Assembly: GCF_019343495.1 (NCBI RefSeq)
Contig: NZ_CP072549.1
Coordinates: forward strand, 868,001 to 932,000
Length of the DNA: 64,000 nucleotides
Reading direction: 5' to 3'
DNA from: Acinetobacter lwoffii
GTDB taxonomy: Bacteria; Pseudomonadota; Gammaproteobacteria; Pseudomonadales; Moraxellaceae
Shown here: in pieces, positions 46,466-55,402 of the stretch
Position numbering within the stretch: the first letter of the stretch is position 1
Layout: every line of letters begins with the position of its first letter
Translations under genes and position numbers: made by a program
The notes under the pieces: generated by a model
Seen by the model: only the letters and a program-made list of their open reading frames with translations
The model's database searches: none
What the model was told of the DNA's origin: nothing

Positions 46466-48193
46466 TTATTTGCCTGGTTTAAAGCTATCCTTAAGATCCA
46501 GAATACGGTTGAATACCGGTTTTTCGCTGGAATGATCATATTGATCAGCCACAAAATAGCCTTCACGCTCAAACTGGAAACGGTCTTCTGGTTGTGCTTG
46601 TGCCAAAGCAGGCTCAATCACGGCCTGAACTACCTTCAATGATTCAGGGTTCAGGTTTGCCAAGAAGTCATCGCCCACCTCAGGATCAGATTCAGTAAAC
46701 AGACGGTCGTAAATACGCACTTCCGCAGGAACGCCTTTAGTCGCAGATACCCAGTGAATCACACCTTTGACCTTACGACCTTCAGGATTTTTACCTAAAG
46801 TTTCAGGATCAATCGAACATTTCAGTTCAACCACTTCACCATTTTCATCTTTAATGACTTCGTCACATTTGATGACATAGGCATGACGTAAACGGACTTC
46901 ACCGCCTGGAATCAGACGTTTAAAGCCTTTTGGTGGTTCTTCTTCAAAGTCTTTACGGTCAATATACAGCTCAGTCGTCAATGGAATAACGCGCTCGCCC
47001 ATATCGATATTCGGATGACGTGAATGGGTCAGGTCCATATCGGCTGGCAAGTTGGTTAAAGTCACTTTTAATGGATTTAACACCGCCATACCACGAGCTG
47101 CGGTATTTTCCAGAGACTGGCGAATACAGTATTCCAGCATGGCTACATCGACGATACTGCCATCAACCTTCGACACACCGACACGTTGACAGAAATCACG
47201 TAGACCTTCAGGTGTGAAACCACGACGACGCATACCCACTACAGTTGGCATACGTGGATCATCCCAACCATTTACATGACCACCTTCAACCAGCTTACGC
47301 AATTTGCGTTTTGAGGTGATGGTATAGTCCACATTCAAACGGCTCGATTCATACTGACGTGGCACGGATGGTGATTTAACTTTTGCCACTACCCAATCAT
47401 AGAACGGACGATGATCCTGGAATTCCAGGGTACAGAGTGAATGCGTAATGCCTTCAATCGCATCAGACAATGGATGCGCATAGTCATACATTGGATAAAT
47501 TTTCCATTTATCGCCAGTCTGATGGTGTTCAGAATGCAGGATACGATACAGAATCGGATCACGCATATGCACGTTCGGTGAAGTCATATCAATCTTGGCA
47601 CGTAATACAGCCTGACCTTCTGCATATTCACCGCTGCGCATTTTCTCAAAACGCTCCAGGTTTTCTGCAACCGTTGCATCGCGTTGTGGCGAGTTTTTAC
47701 CTGGCTCAACGAAATTACCACGGTTTAAACGAATCTCTTCCGGACTTTGCAAATCCACATAGGCATCGCCCTGCTCAATCAGCTGAACTGCCCAGGTATA
47801 AAGTTGATCGAAATAGCTTGATGCATAACGCGGCTCACCTTCCCACTGGAAACCCAGCCATTTCACATCATTGGCAATACCATCCACATACTCCTGCTCT
47901 TCGGCATCTGGGTTGGTATCATCAAAACGCAGGTTACACACACCTTTAAATTCTTCAGCAATACCAAAGTTCAAGCAAATTGCTTTCACATGGCCAATAT
48001 GTAAATAGCCATTCGGCTCAGGCGGAAAACGCGTCACCACCTGTTGAGTACGACCAGCGGCTAAATCATCAGTAATGACCTGACGTACAAAGTCCAAGCC
48101 TGGTTGTTGTTCTTGCTGCTGCACTGAATCGACTGCATTGTTCTTTTGGGTCGGGTTCTCGGGCAGAGATGTCACAACATCATTTGGCTTCAT
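46466..48193 (-). CDS. glnS: Glutaminyl-tRNA synthetase
   Basis: GlnRS charges tRNA-Gln. The 575-residue product carries the HIGH motif in [16 protein letters not shown] (about residues 58-73) and the KMSKS counterpart in [10 protein letters not shown], with the C-terminal anticodon-binding beta domains after about 340. A TTG two codons upstream (48199) was rejected in favour of the ATG at 48193. The 5' region carries a perfect palindrome (see below). A terminator follows. Confidence 0.97.
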   Translation of the reverse strand: MKPNDVVTSLPENPTQKNNAVDSVQQQEQQPGLDFVRQVITDDLAAGRTQQVVTRFPPEPNGYLHIGHVKAICLNFGIAEEFKGVCNLRFDDTNPDAEEQEYVDGIANDVKWLGFQWEGEPRYASSYFDQLYTWAVQLIEQGDAYVDLQSPEEIRLNRGNFVEPGKNSPQRDATVAENLERFEKMRSGEYAEGQAVLRAKIDMTSPNVHMRDPILYRILHSEHHQTGDKWKIYPMYDYAHPLSDAIEGITHSLCTLEFQDHRPFYDWVVAKVKSPSVPRQYESSRLNVDYTITSKRKLRKLVEGGHVNGWDDPRMPTVVGMRRRGFTPEGLRDFCQRVGVSKVDGSIVDVAMLEYCIRQSLENTAARGMAVLNPLKVTLTNLPADMDLTHSRHPNIDMGERVIPLTTELYIDRKDFEEEPPKGFKRLIPGGEVRLRHAYVIKCDEVIKDENGEVVELKCSIDPETLGKNPEGRKVKGVIHWVSATKGVPAEVRIYDRLFTESDPEVGDDFLANLNPESLKVVQAVIEPALAQAQPEDRFQFEREGYFVADQYDHSSEKPVFNRILDLKDSFKPGK

Positions 48194-48503
48194 GATCAAT
48201 CATTCACTTCTAAAGTTAAAAAGGGATTAACGAATATTTCATCGTACAAGTTGTACGTATATTCATTATCAAAGTTCCTTAGTTTAACTATAGGTGATTA
48301 ATCTCTCAACCGCTAACTACGGTATTTGATTTCAATTCACTCATTTTAAAAAGTGAAAATACAGCAAGCTGCCCAAAACTAAAATATCAACACTTTACGA
48401 AACTGGAAAATGATTCAATTCGTGCCTGTCCGAAATATAACGCCCTGTCTGGCTGCATTTGAAATGCCTTGATAAATCAACGTATAAATAAGGTATTATT
48501 TTT
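48194..48503. other. Intergenic region between glnS and the ppiB leader
   Basis: This 310-base A+T-rich gap between divergent genes contains the palindrome at 48243-48257 and weak promoter-like elements toward ppiB (TTGATA at about 48469, TATTAT at about 48494, spacing 19). I see no other gene. Confidence 0.4.
48243..48257. promoter_or_regulatory. Perfect 15-base palindrome upstream of glnS
   Basis: CGTACAA-G-TTGTACG, 7-base perfect arms around one G, lies 50 bases upstream of the glnS ATG. It could be a dimeric repressor or activator site. No other copy was found in this window by eye. Confidence 0.45.
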
Positions 48504-48620
48504 ATGCTTTTAACAAAGAAAATAATGTTTTTACTTGCCTTGTCGAATGTAGTTTGCTTATGCTTCACTCATTCAGAAAAAACCATGGCACTCGTCCATG
48601 ATCAGGAGATTACACAATGA
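48504..48620 (+). CDS. Possible 38-residue leader ORF overlapping ppiB
   Basis: An ATG at 48504, with AAGG ten bases upstream, opens a 38-codon frame whose TGA overlaps the ppiB ATG by four bases (ATGA). The peptide has a Lys-containing start followed by a hydrophobic stretch (residues 7-21), like a short signal or membrane peptide. It may be a genuine small protein or coupling leader. It could also be chance, since ppiB has its own strong AGGAG site inside this frame. Confidence 0.35.
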   Translation: MLLTKKIMFLLALSNVVCLCFTHSEKTMALVHDQEITQ

Positions 48621-49126
48621 GTTTTCCTCAAGTCGAATTAAACACCAATAAAGGTCGTATTGTTCTAGAACTCAATGCTGAAAAAGCACCTAAAACCGTA
48701 GCTAACTTTTTAGAATACGTACGTGACGGTTTTTATGACGGCGTAATTTTCCACCGTGTTATTGATGGTTTCATGATCCAAGGCGGCGGCATGGATGAAA
48801 ACTTCAAAGAAAAAGCAACACGTGATGCAATCGAAAACGAAGCAGACAACGGCTTGACCAATGACGAAGGTACGATTGCAATGGCGCGTACTCAGGCACC
48901 GCACTCTGCTTCTGCTCAATTCTTCATTAACGTGAAAAACAACTCATTCCTTAACCACTCTGGCAAAACTGCTCAAGGTTGGGGTTATGCCGTATTTGGT
49001 AAAGTGGTTGAAGGTATGGACGTTGTGAACGAAATCAAAAACGTACGTACTGGCAACCGTGGCTACCACGCTGACGTTCCTCTAGAAAATGTAGTGATCG
49101 AATCTGCAAAAATCATTTCTGAATAA
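48617..49126 (+). CDS. ppiB: Peptidyl-prolyl cis-trans isomerase B (cyclophilin)
   Basis: PpiB accelerates proline isomerisation during folding in the cytoplasm. The 169-residue product has the cyclophilin core: [14 protein letters not shown] (with the catalytic Arg), the [14 protein letters not shown] block and the [13 protein letters not shown] block. It has no signal peptide. The AGGAG at 48604-48608 gives a strong start. Confidence 0.96.
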   Translation: MSFPQVELNTNKGRIVLELNAEKAPKTVANFLEYVRDGFYDGVIFHRVIDGFMIQGGGMDENFKEKATRDAIENEADNGLTNDEGTIAMARTQAPHSASAQFFINVKNNSFLNHSGKTAQGWGYAVFGKVVEGMDVVNEIKNVRTGNRGYHADVPLENVVIESAKIISE

Positions 49127-49132
49127 AAAACG

Positions 49133-49219
49133 TCCTCTCCGTTCTTTATAAGTTTTAAAGCGATGCTTTAAAACGGTGTAATGGCAAGTTCCTCATATGA
49201 ATAAGGGATCTAGAGAGGA
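49133..49219. repeat. Nested inverted-repeat element between ppiB and lpxH
   Basis: A perfect inner hairpin, GTTTTAAAGC (49152-49161) and GCTTTAAAAC (49165-49174) around GAT, lies inside outer arms TCCTCTC (49133-49139) and GAGAGGA (49213-49219). The core shares 19 of 22 bases with the element at 4885-4906. Confidence 0.6.
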
Positions 49220-49236
49220 ATAAAAGGAAAAGATTC

Positions 49237-49956
49237 GTGATCTATCTGTTTATCTCAGATTTACATTTGTCACCTGATCACCCTCGACTTGTTCGGGGGT
49301 TTTTAGATTTATTAACTGAGTATCAAGATCAAAATACCCAACTGTATATTTTGGGTGACTGGTTCAATGCCTGGATTGGTGATGATTATACGTCTCCGTG
49401 GCTGGACGAGATTGTCACTGCATTAAAACAGTTTACTCAGGCTGGGAATCAAGTCTATTTTCAGGCCGGCAACCGGGATTTTGTCTTAGGAAGTAAATTT
49501 TTAGCTCGATTTGGCGGGCAGCTTCTTCCCGAAATCGATCAGCTAATCATTGCCGGAACACATTTTCGCCTGGAACATGGCGATGCCCTATGTACCGATG
49601 ACGTCTCCTATCAGCGTTTTAAAAAGATTATTCGTCATCCCTGGCTACTTGGCTTCTTAAGAAAAACCCCTCTCTCATTTCGAACCAGACTAGCCAACCG
49701 CTTTCGTCAACAAAGCCATCAGGCACAACAGTTTAAAAGCTATGAAGTGATGGACGTCAACCCACATGCAGTTGAGCTGGCATTACAGGATGTAGATGTA
49801 CTGATCCATGGTCATACGCATCGCGCAGCCATTCATCAGTTAGCCCAGAAAAGAAGAATTGTACTAGGCGACTGGAAAGAAGACAGTGCAGAGATTCTGG
49901 AAATTCAGGAAGATCAAAGTTTTGATACCCTGAAACTAAAAAAGTGGCGATATTAA
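49237..49956 (+). CDS. lpxH: UDP-2,3-diacylglucosamine diphosphatase
   Basis: LpxH cleaves UDP-2,3-diacylglucosamine to lipid X and UMP in lipid A synthesis, at the inner face of the inner membrane. The 239-residue calcineurin-like phosphoesterase shows the metal-binding motifs SDLHL, LGDWFNAWIGDD, AGNRDF, HGDALCTDD and HGHTHRAA. It starts at GTG 49237 after AAAAGGAAAAG. It is monocistronic in appearance. A hairpin (49939-49969) overlaps its end. Confidence 0.96.
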   Translation: MIYLFISDLHLSPDHPRLVRGFLDLLTEYQDQNTQLYILGDWFNAWIGDDYTSPWLDEIVTALKQFTQAGNQVYFQAGNRDFVLGSKFLARFGGQLLPEIDQLIIAGTHFRLEHGDALCTDDVSYQRFKKIIRHPWLLGFLRKTPLSFRTRLANRFRQQSHQAQQFKSYEVMDVNPHAVELALQDVDVLIHGHTHRAAIHQLAQKRRIVLGDWKEDSAEILEIQEDQSFDTLKLKKWRY

Positions 49957-49969
49957 TCAGCCACTTTTT
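49939..49969 (+). terminator. Terminator overlapping the end of lpxH
   Basis: Ten-base arms AAAAAGTGGC (49939-49948) and GCCACTTTTT (49960-49969) span the lpxH stop codon; T-rich sequence follows. Confidence 0.75.
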
Positions 49970-49984
49970 ACGATATTGATCTGC

Positions 49985-50203
49985 TTAACACAGACGATAA
50001 AGCTGGTTTACCCCAGTATAGAAACTTTTACCATCGAGATTGAACTGAAATTCCTCACCCGTTGGCAATTGAATCATTTTACCGACCTCAACCCAGATAA
50101 AACCGTCCATTGTATTTTGCTTGCGCTTTAATGGAACCAGTTTCACGTTAATTTCATTGCCATCAGCGGCAGTGGCAATATGCCATTCATTGATTTTGAT
50201 CAA
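49985..50203 (-). CDS. Small hypothetical protein, 72 residues
   Basis: I do not recognise a family. The product has no signal peptide and looks beta-rich (alternating hydrophobic residues, EINVKLVPLKRKQ and GFIWVEVGKMIQL). It ends LYRLC. It is convergent with lpxH and followed by a long A+T-rich gap. Codon use looks ordinary. No clear Shine-Dalgarno site is visible, so this remains a moderate call. Confidence 0.5.
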   Translation of the reverse strand: MIKINEWHIATAADGNEINVKLVPLKRKQNTMDGFIWVEVGKMIQLPTGEEFQFNLDGKSFYTGVNQLYRLC

Positions 50204-50525
50204 AATATTTACTCACACGATATGAGCTTTTTGTGACTATATGGAGAGAGATTAATAACAACCTAGTTTACATAATAGTTCTATGGTTAGTAGATCTTAT
50301 TTGAGTTCAAATACTTGAACTAAAAAGTACATCACAATCAGCTTAAAATAATAATAGAAGCAAGAACAGTACTTGCTTGAAGTGCAACCAGTGTAAGCTA
50401 TTTATCCAGCAAAAGCAAAATTACATTGTAATGACAATAGAATGGGATTTTTAAGAACTTTTTTCATGCTTTGTTAATTATTAGGCTTTTGATTTTTATG
50501 ATCTAAAATTCATTTTAACGTTACT
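50204..50525. other. A+T-rich intergenic stretch
   Basis: The 322 bases between two small minus-strand genes contain no credible ORF, tRNA, hairpin or promoter that I can support. Confidence 0.5.
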
Positions 50526-50783
50526 TCATTTCCGTTGATAAACAAAACCTGTCTTTAAATACCTTAAAATCAATATTAGAGACATGAAACTCAGCCGAGG
50601 TACAGCAAGTTCCACTCTCCCGTCTTTTGATAATTTAGGATCAAGAGAATAGCATTTAAGGCTACAAACAGTACGTGAATCATAAAAAAAGGCTTGTTGC
50701 ACTCGTCTAGTTTTTTGCTGACGTTGGTTCTCTAAGATGTTCTGCTGTTCTTGTAAAAATTTTTCTGCATCTTGAAGGTTCAT
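50526..50783 (-). CDS. Small hypothetical protein, 85 residues
   Basis: From the ATG at 50783 the ORF encodes a polar, Gln-rich N-terminus (MNLQDAEKFLQEQQNILENQ) followed by a segment with two cysteines, then a more hydrophobic end. No homologue is recognised, and support is limited to length and a plausible start; an upstream ATG in frame exists at 50816. It could be a non-coding shadow. Confidence 0.4.
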   Translation of the reverse strand: MNLQDAEKFLQEQQNILENQRQQKTRRVQQAFFYDSRTVCSLKCYSLDPKLSKDGRVELAVPRLSFMSLILILRYLKTGFVYQRK

Positions 50784-50884
50784 TATGATTTTCTTATGGC
50801 TGAATGAATAGCTCATCTAAAGAATTTCCGGTTAAAAATAAACTAAAAATCTAAGCAAGCTATTCATTCAGAATCTCTTGTTGA

Positions 50885-51679
50885 TTAATAACCGCTAGTC
50901 GGATTAATCACATTGATATCCTTTTTATATTTCCCCAATAGATCACGCAAGGAATTCATCAAAACACTGGTATCTACGCCCACTGCTACAAACTCAGTGC
51001 CAAGTTCGATATATTTTTGCGTCACTTCATGCTGGGTTGACAGAATTCCTGCAGCTTTGCCTGCAGAACGAATCCGCTGGATTGCATCAATTACAGCTTT
51101 TTGTACTTCAGGATGATTCGGATCACCTTGATAACCCATAGTGGCAGATAGATCAACGGCGCCAATAAACACGCCATCAATCCCGTCGATCTGAAGAATA
51201 GCATCCAGATTTTCAAGTCCTGTGACCGATTCAATCTGGATTAATAAACAGATTTCCTCATGTGCCGTCTGATAATAATTTGGAATGCTGTTCCAGCGGG
51301 TGGCACGTGCCAGTGCAGCACCAACGCCACGAATTCCTTCAGGCGGATAACGGACTGCCCTGACCATGAGTTCGGCCTGTTCCACGGTTTCTACCATCGG
51401 AATCAACAGCGTTTGCGCGCCGATATCGAGGAGTTGCTTGATCAGTTGTACGCTGCCAATGGGCGGTCGTACCACTGCTTGCGAGGGATAAGCAGCAATA
51501 CTTTGCAGTTGCGACAAGGTGGTTCTCAAATCACTGGGCGCATGCTCACCATCAATCAGCAGCCAGTCATAACCTGCATTTGCCGCAATCTCGGTTCCAT
51601 AGGCATCCGCCAGTCCAATCCATAAGCCGATTTGCTGCTGGGTTTTCAGTTTGTGTTTAAAATAATTGGTGACTTGCAT
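50885..51679 (-). CDS. HpcH/HpaI-type aldolase
   Basis: The 264-residue product is a class II pyruvate-dependent aldolase of the HpcH/HpaI family (2,4-dihydroxyhept-2-ene-1,7-dioate or 2-keto-3-deoxysugar aldolases). The visible signatures are WLLIDGEHAPSDL near the start, IPMVETVEQAE, and IDGVFIGAVDLSATMGYQG. The metal ligands Glu and Asp lie in these motifs. The physiological substrate is unclear; no aromatic-degradation genes are adjacent. It appears monocistronic. Confidence 0.88.
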   Translation of the reverse strand: MQVTNYFKHKLKTQQQIGLWIGLADAYGTEIAANAGYDWLLIDGEHAPSDLRTTLSQLQSIAAYPSQAVVRPPIGSVQLIKQLLDIGAQTLLIPMVETVEQAELMVRAVRYPPEGIRGVGAALARATRWNSIPNYYQTAHEEICLLIQIESVTGLENLDAILQIDGIDGVFIGAVDLSATMGYQGDPNHPEVQKAVIDAIQRIRSAGKAAGILSTQHEVTQKYIELGTEFVAVGVDTSVLMNSLRDLLGKYKKDINVINPTSGY

Positions 51680-51922
51680 CCGCTAACCTATTTGCATGTT
51701 GCCGACGATGTCTCTTATTAAACGCTTCTCGCTTAAAAGTGCCAATAGACAAAAACTGGGTTTTAATCTGATTTAACTCTAAGTTTTGCTTGAATCCAGC
51801 TCAAGATCATCTCAAAACAGGCTTTGCCTGATGCTTTTTTATTGTAATAATCGGAGGATGTGAAAAATATATATATTTAAAACTTCTACTCGCTGTTTAT
51901 TTAAAAAGATTGGAGTCCATTG

Positions 51923-52576
51923 ATGGATTTACTCAAGATCACACAGACCCGCTATACCACTAAAGCCTATGATCCTAGCAAGAAAATCCCGGCAGAACAG
52001 TTTGAACGCTTATTAGAAATTTTGCGTCTGGCACCCTCTTCAATCAATATTCAGCCTTGGCATTTTTTTATTGCCGATCATGAGGCAGCCAAACAGCGCA
52101 TTGCCAAAGCCTTGGTCGGTACTTATGCCTACAATGCACCCAAAGTTCTGGATTCATCCCATACCATTTTATTCTGCACCAAAGCCGATATTAATGAGTT
52201 GCATCTAGAAAACTTATTGAACCGCGATGATCTCAGTGGCCGTTTTAAAGATGAATCAGCCAAAGAAGGTCAGAAAAATACCCGTGCAGGTTATATTCAT
52301 TATTATCGTAATGAAAAAGGTGATATTCAGCGTTGGGCTGAAAACCAGACCTTCATTGCACTCGGTCAAATGCTCTTGGCTGCCGGAATTGAAGGGGTTG
52401 ATGCCACACCAATTGGCGGCTTTGACGAAGAGATGATTAGTGAAGAATTACAACTTGCAGAACAGGGTTTGATCCCTTCTGTATTGCTGACTTTAGGCTA
52501 TCGCAGTGAAAATGATTTCAATGCCAAACTGCCTAAATCACGTCTTGCCGCTGAAGATATTTTCACCAAACTGTAA
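51923..52576 (+). CDS. Oxygen-insensitive NAD(P)H nitroreductase, NfsB-like
   Basis: The 217-residue flavin-dependent product matches the NfsB family size (E. coli 217). It has the N-terminal TRYTTKAYDPSKKIPAEQ, the LRLAPSSINIQPWHF FMN-binding region, the central QTFIALGQMLLAA helix and the C-terminal LPKSRL block. These enzymes reduce nitroaromatics and quinones with two electrons. The ATG at 51923 follows TTGGAGTCC. A small hairpin follows the stop. Confidence 0.9.
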   Translation: MDLLKITQTRYTTKAYDPSKKIPAEQFERLLEILRLAPSSINIQPWHFFIADHEAAKQRIAKALVGTYAYNAPKVLDSSHTILFCTKADINELHLENLLNRDDLSGRFKDESAKEGQKNTRAGYIHYYRNEKGDIQRWAENQTFIALGQMLLAAGIEGVDATPIGGFDEEMISEELQLAEQGLIPSVLLTLGYRSENDFNAKLPKSRLAAEDIFTKL

Positions 52577-52591
52577 GGAATTTATGCTATA

Positions 52592-52612
52592 AAAGGGGTC
52601 AAGCGCCCCTTT
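52592..52612 (+). terminator. Weak hairpin after the nitroreductase gene
   Basis: Seven-base arms AAAGGGG (52592-52598) and CCCCTTT (52606-52612). No strong T tract follows, so function as a terminator is uncertain. Confidence 0.4.
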
Positions 52613-52682
52613 CCATGTCAATTCGGGCCTATTTTTTGCTTTATTTAATTTACATCTAATAGAATAACAATAGAGGTCATCT

Positions 52683-52910
52683 ATGTCGCTCCTTACATCC
52701 AAATCCCTGAAATTTGAATGCCATCATTGCGATAAAATTTATCTCCAGCACTATAAAGAGCAACAGCATCGTTATCCGCACTGTCCAGACTGCCAACAGT
52801 GCGGTTTATTGCTTGGACTGGCCGAAGCAGGTGACCTGCTCCGACATCCGATTGAATTTGCATCCTCTTATGTCAAGCAGACATTGCATAAGCTAGGCAA
52901 ATCACACTAG
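52683..52910 (+). CDS. Small zinc-ribbon-like protein, 75 residues
   Basis: The product has two cysteine/histidine groups, FECHHCDKIY and HCPDCQQCGLL, separated by about 18 residues, a probable zinc ribbon. No family is recognised. Its last 38 bases overlap the convergent EamA transporter gene. A start with a weak GAGG is visible upstream (TAGAGGTCATCTATG). Confidence 0.6.
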   Translation: MSLLTSKSLKFECHHCDKIYLQHYKEQQHRYPHCPDCQQCGLLLGLAEAGDLLRHPIEFASSYVKQTLHKLGKSH

Positions 52911-53727
52911 TCAAGCCTAGCAGTAATCCTAGAGTACTTGCAGGTTTGAGCCGTTCTTTAAAGAATACCAGACCTGCTATCACACCAAATACCACCACCA
53001 GAATATTCATGCCAGCAAAGACGATCGCAGGTGAATCCTTAAGCAGCATATGGGCTTTGACATAGAAAGCAATATTGGCAAAATTCAGGAAACCCAATAA
53101 CAGACCAGCGCCGATATTCTGCATCGAGCCCAAGCTTTTATATTTGATTAACAGATAGCCCATCGAAATGATCAGGGCACAAACAAACATTAGATTCAGC
53201 GCCACCGCGAATTGGAAGCCCAGACTGGTTGTATATTTCAACAATACATCAATCAGTGCATAACCGACCCAGACCAAGCCCAGATACAACATTCCCTGAC
53301 TGCCCTGTCCTGTACTTTGTCGATGTGAAAACAGGATGCACAGCACTGCTCCAATACCTAAAGCGATCCCAAGTATTTTCAGCTGATTAAACTGTTCCTG
53401 AAAAATGAAATAGGCTGCAGCCAGTGACAAAACTACAGAAAGTCGCTGGGCAATTTCGGTTTTTAAAATTCCAGCCGTTTGCAAAGCCTTGGCCAAAAAC
53501 AGAAATACGCTCGGAAGCAAAATACCCAGAGCCAGAATAAGCAACCAAGGCGTCTGAGACATTGAAATATGCTGAATATCAGGCTTAAACCAGAAAAAAC
53601 ACAAGAGACTAGCTGTCATATAGTTCCAGCTAATCATGTGTATCGGACTCAAGCCCTTATTTTTGGCGACTTTTAATAATATTGAGACCGCAACGCTGCA
53701 TAGCGCTGCTGCGAAAATCAGTTCCAT
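52873..53727 (-). CDS. EamA/DMT family transporter
   Basis: The 284-residue product has about ten hydrophobic helices typical of the drug/metabolite transporter superfamily, in two repeats of the EamA type. The substrate is unknown. It is convergent with the zinc-ribbon gene and its 3' end overlaps that gene by 38 bases. The ATG at 53727 gives a normal first helix (MELIFAAALCSVAVS). Confidence 0.85.
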   Translation of the reverse strand: MELIFAAALCSVAVSILLKVAKNKGLSPIHMISWNYMTASLLCFFWFKPDIQHISMSQTPWLLILALGILLPSVFLFLAKALQTAGILKTEIAQRLSVVLSLAAAYFIFQEQFNQLKILGIALGIGAVLCILFSHRQSTGQGSQGMLYLGLVWVGYALIDVLLKYTTSLGFQFAVALNLMFVCALIISMGYLLIKYKSLGSMQNIGAGLLLGFLNFANIAFYVKAHMLLKDSPAIVFAGMNILVVVFGVIAGLVFFKERLKPASTLGLLLGLTSVICLAYAMSA

Positions 53728-53761
53728 ATGCTGCTCTTATTCTTGATATTTATGAGTCTAC

Positions 53762-53792
53762 AAAAAAGCCCACATTTGCAGTGGGCTTTTTT
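53762..53792 (-). terminator. Terminator after fba
   Basis: Twelve-base arms (53762-53773 and 53781-53792) around a 7-base loop, flanked by A and T runs, follow fba in the minus direction. Confidence 0.9.
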
Positions 53793-53812
53793 TATAAATG
53801 ATTCACTGGGAA

Positions 53813-54850
53813 TTATTTATAGTGTGACACCATTTTCTCTAAAGAGATTGGGCGAATCTTGTCTGCATTGCCTGCAGTACCAAAAGCTTCGTAACGATCG
53901 ATACAGATTTGCTTCATTGCGTCTACAGTTGCGCTGAAGAATTTACGAGGATCGAATTCGCTTGGTTTTTCTGCCATCATACGACGCATTGCACCGGTAG
54001 ATGCCAAACGCAAGTCAGTATCGATGTTGATTTTGCGCACACCGTGTTTGATTGCTTCAACCAGCTGCTCAACCGGAACACCGTAAGTTTCCTTAATGTC
54101 GCCGCCATACTGATTGATCACTGCCAACCATTCTTGTGGCACAGAGCTTGAACCGTGCATGACAAGATGCGTGTTTGGAAGTGCTGCGTGAATTTCTTTA
54201 ATGCGGTCAATCGCAAGAATATCACCTGTAGGTGGACGCGTGAACTTGTACGCACCGTGTGAAGTGCCTACTGCAATTGCAAGCGCATCAACATTGGTAT
54301 CAGCAACGAAGCTACGTGCTTCTTCAACTGAAGTCAGGAGTTGAGAATGATCCAGTACGCCTTCTGCGCCTACGCCATCTTCTTCACCCGCCATACCTGT
54401 TTCAAGGCTACCCAAACAACCGATTTCACCTTCAACAGATACGCCACACGCATGTGCCATTTGAACTGTACGGCGAGTCACATCAACGTTATATTCATAT
54501 GAAGTTGGTGTTTTACCGTCTTCACCGAGTGAACCGTCCATCATCACTGATGAAAAGCCTAACTGGATTGAACGTTGGCAAATGTCAGGGCTCGTACCGT
54601 GGTCTTGATGCATTACCACTGGAATATGTGGCCATTCTTCAATTGCAGCCAAAATCAGGTGACGCAAGAACGGAGCGCCTGCATATTTACGCGCACCCGC
54701 AGATGCTTGTACGATAACAGGTGAATTGGTTGCATCTGCTGCAAGCATAATTGCACGCATTTGTTCTAAGTTGTTTACGTTAAATGCTGGTACGCCGTAA
54801 GCATGTTCGCCGGCGTGATCCAAGAGCTGGCGCAATGAAATAAGAGCCAT
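53813..54850 (-). CDS. fba: Fructose-bisphosphate aldolase, class II
   Basis: This is the zinc-dependent aldolase of glycolysis and gluconeogenesis. The 345-residue product has the zinc-ligand regions [20 protein letters not shown] and [14 protein letters not shown], and the size fits the Calvin-cycle-like class IIB subtype. The ATG at 54850 is preceded by GGGAGGATATT. In Acinetobacter, which lacks classical glycolysis at phosphofructokinase, this enzyme is expected to work mainly in the gluconeogenic direction (inferred). It is followed by its terminator. Confidence 0.95.
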   Translation of the reverse strand: MALISLRQLLDHAGEHAYGVPAFNVNNLEQMRAIMLAADATNSPVIVQASAGARKYAGAPFLRHLILAAIEEWPHIPVVMHQDHGTSPDICQRSIQLGFSSVMMDGSLGEDGKTPTSYEYNVDVTRRTVQMAHACGVSVEGEIGCLGSLETGMAGEEDGVGAEGVLDHSQLLTSVEEARSFVADTNVDALAIAVGTSHGAYKFTRPPTGDILAIDRIKEIHAALPNTHLVMHGSSSVPQEWLAVINQYGGDIKETYGVPVEQLVEAIKHGVRKINIDTDLRLASTGAMRRMMAEKPSEFDPRKFFSATVDAMKQICIDRYEAFGTAGNADKIRPISLEKMVSHYK

Positions 54851-54926
54851 AATATCCTCCCAGTGAATGCCACATATTCTACATGTTCAAAGGTTTCAAT
54901 TCAGCAACAAATAACACTATTTAAAA

Positions 54927-54952
54927 AAAATCCCTGCATTTGCAGGGATTTT
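54927..54952 (-). terminator. Terminator after the lipoprotein gene
   Basis: Twelve-base arms (54927-54938 and 54941-54952), with a G+C-rich core CCCTGCA, are followed in the minus direction by a run of T. Confidence 0.85.
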
Positions 54953-54969
54953 GTGTCACATTAACCGGA

Positions 54970-55248
54970 TTAAGGCGCTACAGGCTCTGAAGTCGCAGCA
55001 ACCGACTCGTCTGCAGTCGCTTCATCGGCTGGCGCATTGGCAACTTCAGCTGGAATATCGGTATTTTTTTCATCTAAAATTGGCTGGTCAATGGCATCAA
55101 TGGCAGCTTGCTGTTCTGGAGTCACCGCCTGATCCGCCACTGCTGCCGAGCTTTCTGCTTCAGCTTCTGGTGCACTGTCCTGTTTTGCACACGCAGTCAA
55201 TGCCAGAGATGCGGCTAATAATACTGCCGTAGTTAACTGTTTTTTCAT
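54970..55248 (-). CDS. Small acidic Ala-rich lipoprotein
   Basis: The 92-residue product (ATG at 55248; a GTG at 55251 would add one residue) has a lipoprotein signal peptide ending in the lipobox LTAC, with the lipidated Cys at residue 20. The mature part is extremely rich in A, E, D and P, without a recognisable fold. It may be a periplasmic/outer-membrane lipoprotein of unknown role. It lies between fba and pgk on the same strand, separated by terminators on both sides. Confidence 0.75.
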   Translation of the reverse strand: MKKQLTTAVLLAASLALTACAKQDSAPEAEAESSAAVADQAVTPEQQAAIDAIDQPILDEKNTDIPAEVANAPADEATADESVAATSEPVAP

Positions 55249-55359
55249 CACGTATTCTCGTCATTTGGTGATTTAATGACTGCATCTTATGACAGATTTA
55301 TTGCATTTTAATGACGAAGCCATGAAGGGTAAGTTTTCACTGTCAAAAAAATGACATAA

Positions 55360-55386
55360 AAAAAGCTGGCACTTGGCCAGCTTTTT
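55360..55386 (-). terminator. Terminator after pgk
   Basis: Eleven-base arms (55360-55370 and 55376-55386) around ACTTG, with A and T runs, follow pgk in the minus direction. Confidence 0.9.
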
Positions 55387-55402
55387 AGCTTAGAACATGC
55401 AA

